8,913 nt of DNA from Chloroflexota bacterium. Lineage in GTDB: Bacteria > Chloroflexota > Anaerolineae > Anaerolineales > UBA4823. Position numbers and translations under genes: made by a program. The stretch covers positions 1 through 8,913 of the forward strand of contig JAGDMX010000079.1 in the NCBI GenBank assembly GCA_017860725.1. Direction: 5' to 3'. Shown piece by piece: positions 6,441 to 8,913 of this stretch (positions within the stretch are counted from its first letter, which is position 1; each line of letters starts with the position of its first letter). Below the pieces are notes generated by a model. That model made no database searches and was not told where the DNA came from. It saw only the letters and a list, made by a program, of their open reading frames with translations.

Positions 6441-7505
6441 TTGAAAGACAATTGGATCTTCTCGAAATGGTTCACTACCGCCATGTTGACCCTTGTCAGC
6501 TTGTTTTTTTTAGCAGGGTGCAGCCAGGGAACTTCTAGCAAGCCGCTGTACGTCCTGGCCGGTTATGATGCCAATGGCGATGGCAAAATCGAACAAGATA
6601 TCGTCGGCGAGGAGGGCCAGGCGATTTATGCCCTGCAGCCCGATGGCGATGAGGTCAGGCTCGGGCGGCTAACCGACCCTACCACCTACTTACCGGATAT
6701 GTACTCATTATCTCCGGATGGGAAATATTTAGCCTTTAACACCAAACCTCCCGCAGATAACGCCATTGGGTCGTATATTTACATTCTAGACCTGGTGAAG
6801 GGAGGCGCACCGGTAGAAATTCCATATGAAGCCTCCTTGGTCGAGGGGATGTACTGGTCGCACATCGGCCAATCCGCTGCGGATAGCTCCAAGATGCGCC
6901 TGGCTGTAATTGGAAACGATACCATCGGAAATGCCGAAACCCTGATCATCACCCCACAAGGTGTTATTGAGCGTCAGATACCAAGCCAAACCTTTTTAGA
7001 AAACGAGTTCCAAGATTACAATCCGTATGCTTCCCCCGATCGCACCCAGCGCATCTGGCCTAAAGCCGTAGAAAACGGTTATTTACTCAGCAAAACCGGC
7101 TTTTTAGATAGCTACCAGGAAGACAGTCCGCGTTTGAGTAATATCCCGTTTAACTTCATTAACTGGTCACCGGACAGCCAGCGTATCCTGGTGCACTACC
7201 GGGACCCGGAGCTCCTGAAGCAGTTTAATTACATGAAAGAGCCACACGGCGCCTTGTTTACTCTCCGGGCGGATAACGGCGAGCTTACCCCGTTAACTGC
7301 CGGCGCCGGAGCCAGTAAGATTGCCGCCTGGTCGCCGGACTCGCGCGACATCGCCTACCTGACACAGTTGGAAGACACCGATAACGATGGGATTGCCGAT
7401 ACCGAGCTTGACGCCCCGGTGCTTTATATCCTGGGTCCTGATGGAAAAGCCCAGCGTATCGACCTAGGAGAAAAATACCAGCTAGGCTGGGGATTGGACT
7501 GGTAA
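6441..7505 (+). CDS. lipoprotein with TolB/WD40-like (PD40) beta-propeller repeats and two calcium-binding-type loops
   Basis: This is a 354-aa exported protein. A lipoprotein signal (about 1-26) ends in the lipobox LAGC with Cys27, followed by a Ser/Thr/Gly linker. Propeller blades of the PD40 type are marked by LSPDGKYLAF (from 90), WSPDSQRILV (from 242) and WSPDSRDIAYL (from 297). Two acidic loops are spaced like calcium-binding sites: DANGDGKIEQD (43-53) near the start, and DTDNDGIADTELD (312-324), which resembles a thrombospondin type 3 or dockerin loop. The TTG at 6441 is chosen for its GAGG (6431-6434) six bases upstream. An internal ATG at 6483 would leave too short a signal peptide. 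Only 14 bp separate it from the MATE stop, so the two are co-transcribed. In a monoderm cell it would sit on the outer face of the membrane. No enzymatic motif is seen; a binding or accessory role is inference. Confidence 0.85.
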   Translation: MKDNWIFSKWFTTAMLTLVSLFFLAGCSQGTSSKPLYVLAGYDANGDGKIEQDIVGEEGQAIYALQPDGDEVRLGRLTDPTTYLPDMYSLSPDGKYLAFNTKPPADNAIGSYIYILDLVKGGAPVEIPYEASLVEGMYWSHIGQSAADSSKMRLAVIGNDTIGNAETLIITPQGVIERQIPSQTFLENEFQDYNPYASPDRTQRIWPKAVENGYLLSKTGFLDSYQEDSPRLSNIPFNFINWSPDSQRILVHYRDPELLKQFNYMKEPHGALFTLRADNGELTPLTAGAGASKIAAWSPDSRDIAYLTQLEDTDNDGIADTELDAPVLYILGPDGKAQRIDLGEKYQLGWGLDW

Positions 7506-7513
7506 TTGAATGA

Positions 7514-7532
7514 CCGGGGATAGAATTCCCGG
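7514..7532 (+). terminator. small hairpin after the lipoprotein gene, doubtful terminator
   Basis: A 7-bp stem (7514-7520 with 7526-7532, one G-T pair) with loop TAGAA lies nine bases after the stop codon. It is followed by AAAATTGAG rather than a run of T, so it is not a typical rho-independent terminator, though it could stabilise the 3' end of the mRNA. Confidence 0.3.
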
Positions 7533-7558
7533 AAAATTGAGAAGAAACTTTGTGTAAT

Positions 7559-7660
7559 CTCACGTTAGTTCGGGATAAGGAAAAAGAGGTGTTTTGGGTT
7601 TATTTTGGGTAGCGGAACAGCCCAAAATAAACCCAAAATCCTTTTATCCCGAACTCACGT
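7559..7660. mobile_element. MITE-like palindromic element with flanking 7-bp direct repeat
   Basis: The outer inverted repeat AGTTCGGGATAA (7567-7578) / TTATCCCGAACT (7644-7655) encloses a perfect 18-bp inverted repeat, TTTTGGGTTTATTTTGGG (7592-7609) and its complement (7621-7638), around an 11-base loop (7610-7620). The whole palindrome is bordered by the direct repeat CTCACGT (7559-7565 and 7654-7660), of which the last two or so bases of the palindrome form part on the right. Terminal inverted repeats, target-site-like duplication, small size (about 90 bp) and no coding capacity are what a non-autonomous insertion-sequence derivative looks like. No second copy is visible in the window and the parent family cannot be named. 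It could also be a chromosomal hairpin with no mobility. Confidence 0.5.
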
Positions 7661-7914
7661 CAATCTATCGAACTATCAACATAAATATGAACTCACATGA
7701 CCGACTACATTTGTAATAATAAAATTACGTTTTTCACAAATACGTACATACTCCTCAAAATTTTAAAATCGCCAAAGCCCTTACGAAAACTAAGTAAACC
7801 CAGCTGATGAATAAGGTGTCGATCGATAGATCATTATGCAAGTAATCAATGGAAAAAATAATTACGAAGTAAAATATTATCATCGATCATTCTAATGGAG
7901 ATCATGGAGGAGTT
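7661..7914. other. AT-rich non-coding stretch upstream of the hydrolase gene
   Basis: No plausible gene is seen in these 254 bases, which are clearly richer in A and T than the flanking genes. They contain a small inverted repeat GTAAT (7713-7717) / ATTAC (7724-7728), a TCGATCGA palindrome near 7818-7826 and a TATTAT (7875-7880) that could be a -10 box for the hydrolase but lacks a recognisable -35. The composition and the adjoining palindromic element suggest inserted or decayed DNA. Confidence 0.5.
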
Positions 7915-8757
7915 ATGTCTACGACCAATCCTTTAGGCAAACTGCTGCGGTTCCGTGAAACCCATCCTCTCCAAAAAATTCAATTCGGGGGTCATGAATG
8001 GGAATATATCGCCGCCGGGCAGGGTTCTCAAGCACTGCTGGTATTGGGCGGTGCCATGAGCACCCCGGAGTCGTCCTTTGAAACCATCCAAACCTACGAG
8101 AATGATTTCCGTGTGGTCTCGCCGGCTTACCCACCGGTAGGCACATTAGCCGGCTTGATGGAAGGCATCTCCGAGATCCTGTCCTATGAAGGCATTGAGC
8201 ATACCCATGTCACCGGCCAGTCACTAGGGGCTGGGATCGCCCATGTGCTCATCCGCCGCCACCCCGAGGTCGTCGATAAGCTGGTGTTGTCCGGTTTTGG
8301 TTTATATAACCAGAAGAATGCCAAAAGCGCCCGCAGTGCCATGCGTATGTTCCGGCTGGCGCCATATCGTTTGATCACCGGCTACTATCGGAGGCGCATG
8401 CGCGCCTTGCTCCAGCCAGTAGACCCGGAAGCACGTGATTTCTACCTGGCTTACATGGATGATCTGTTCGACCGCCAGTTGGATAAACGCAAGCTGGTTG
8501 GACAGTTCGCCCTGATGGGTGACCTGGTAGAAAACGCGACTAGATACCGGGTTTATGAACCGGTCGAACGGCCGGGGCGCGTCCTGATCCTGCAGGCAAA
8601 AGACGATACAGGTTTTGCCCCTGACGAGCAAGCTACACTGCGCGAGACCTATCCCGGCGCGCAGGTGCACATCTTCGAGAGCGGCGGTCACCTAGCAGGA
8701 TTGACCCAACGAGAAGAATTCGAAGCCCTTCGTAAAGCTTTTCTAGCCGGGGAATAA
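7915..8757 (+). CDS. alpha/beta hydrolase fold protein
   Basis: This is a 280-aa cytoplasmic hydrolase without signal peptide. The core strand and oxyanion region are at LLVLGGAMSTPESSF (41-55). The nucleophile elbow is GQSLGAG (101-107) with Ser103, the likely acid is Asp230 or Asp231 in LILQAKDDTGF, and the catalytic His259 lies in SGGHLAGL. A cap of basic helices (about 135-185, including a YYRRRMRALL stretch) lies between strand 6 and helix D, where lid domains of the family sit. The complete triad predicts an active esterase, lipase or related enzyme, but the substrate cannot be told. The ATG is preceded by GGAGGAG (7906-7912), slightly close at four bases. It stands alone, with an AT-rich region before and a hairpin terminator after it. 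Confidence 0.88.
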   Translation: MSTTNPLGKLLRFRETHPLQKIQFGGHEWEYIAAGQGSQALLVLGGAMSTPESSFETIQTYENDFRVVSPAYPPVGTLAGLMEGISEILSYEGIEHTHVTGQSLGAGIAHVLIRRHPEVVDKLVLSGFGLYNQKNAKSARSAMRMFRLAPYRLITGYYRRRMRALLQPVDPEARDFYLAYMDDLFDRQLDKRKLVGQFALMGDLVENATRYRVYEPVERPGRVLILQAKDDTGFAPDEQATLRETYPGAQVHIFESGGHLAGLTQREEFEALRKAFLAGE

Positions 8758-8766
8758 ATTAAAACA

Positions 8767-8796
8767 ATCAGGCGGATGCTCTCACATCCGCCTGAT
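8767..8796. terminator. strong hairpin terminator between convergent genes, best suited to the minus strand
   Basis: A perfect 12-bp stem, ATCAGGCGGATG (8767-8778) and CATCCGCCTGAT (8785-8796), has a 6-base loop. On the minus strand it is followed by TGTTTTAATTTATT, a good U-rich tail, and lies 24 bp after the cold-shock gene stop. On the plus strand the tail (CTTATAATAAT) is poorer, but the hairpin is nine bases past the hydrolase stop, so it probably serves both. Confidence 0.85.
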
Positions 8797-8820
8797 CTTA
8801 TAATAATGGGTTGGATAAAA

Positions 8821-8913
8821 TTAGCTCAGGGGTGTTACATTGGCAGCCTGCAGGCCCTTGGGACCCTTCTCAACTGCGAATTCAACCTTCTGCCCCTCAA
8901 CCAGGTTGCGATA
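8821..8913 (-). CDS. cold-shock protein (CspA family), 3' end only
   Basis: The last 30 residues of a cold-shock domain RNA chaperone run off the window edge. On the minus strand they read from YRNLVEGQKVEFAVEK through GPKGLQAANVTPLS to a TAA at 8821-8823. The EGQKVEF and GPKGxQAANV motifs are the classic C-terminal strands of bacterial Csp proteins, which bind single-stranded RNA and DNA. The promoter, the leader and the RNP motifs lie outside the window. Confidence 0.94.
   Translation of the reverse strand, partial: YRNLVEGQKVEFAVEKGPKGLQAANVTPLS

Noticed and set aside
8302..8691. Minus-strand open frame of 129 codons inside the alpha/beta hydrolase gene
   Set aside because: The plus-strand frame carries a complete catalytic triad and a good ribosome binding site. 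The antisense frame has no recognisable domain.

Overview
The window looks like part of a chromosome from a member of the Chloroflexota, most likely an Anaerolineae-type bacterium known from metagenomes. This rests on the mix of proteins (a metal-regulator domain joined to an Nramp transporter, a PadR/DUF2812 pair, a lipoprotein with WD40-like repeats) and on the moderate GC content. It is an inference, since no rRNA or other marker gene is present. There is no CRISPR array, tRNA, rRNA or intact transposase.

Left part (1-1972, + strand): a manganese/iron uptake locus. The first reading frame, cut by the window edge, carries a DtxR/MntR-type dimerisation domain, one FeoA (SH3-like) domain and the start of a second FeoA domain. 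It stops at 496-498. The next frame begins inside that second FeoA domain and continues into a complete Nramp (MntH-type) transporter. The break falls exactly on an imperfect 25-bp tandem duplication (461-485 and 486-510). Removing one copy restores a single continuous frame, so the ancestral gene was apparently one polypeptide: DtxR domain - FeoA - FeoA - Nramp. This is the most striking feature of the window.

Middle part (1973-4970): a DUF1269 glycine-zipper membrane protein (+) with a good sigma-70-type promoter meets, one base away, a convergent minus-strand cluster. That cluster consists of a PadR repressor, a DUF2812 membrane protein and a five-helix membrane protein with a six-cysteine C-terminal domain. 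The PadR promoter (TTGACA-17-TAATAT) has a perfect 12-bp palindrome in its spacer and a near-identical copy 30 bp away, just past the predicted transcription start. This is a clear case for autoregulation.

Right-middle part (4968-7505, + strand): divergent from padR, a MATE efflux transporter is followed 14 bp later by a lipoprotein with TolB/WD40-like repeats and two acidic calcium-binding-type loops. Both use TTG starts with good ribosome binding sites. The MATE leader can fold, and it contains short matches to cobalamin riboswitch boxes in an unusually compact layout.

Right end (7506-8913): a 409-bp gene-free stretch contains a long perfect-armed palindrome flanked by a 7-bp direct repeat (a MITE-like element) and then AT-rich DNA. 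After it come an alpha/beta hydrolase, a strong hairpin terminator and the 3' end of a minus-strand cold-shock protein gene.
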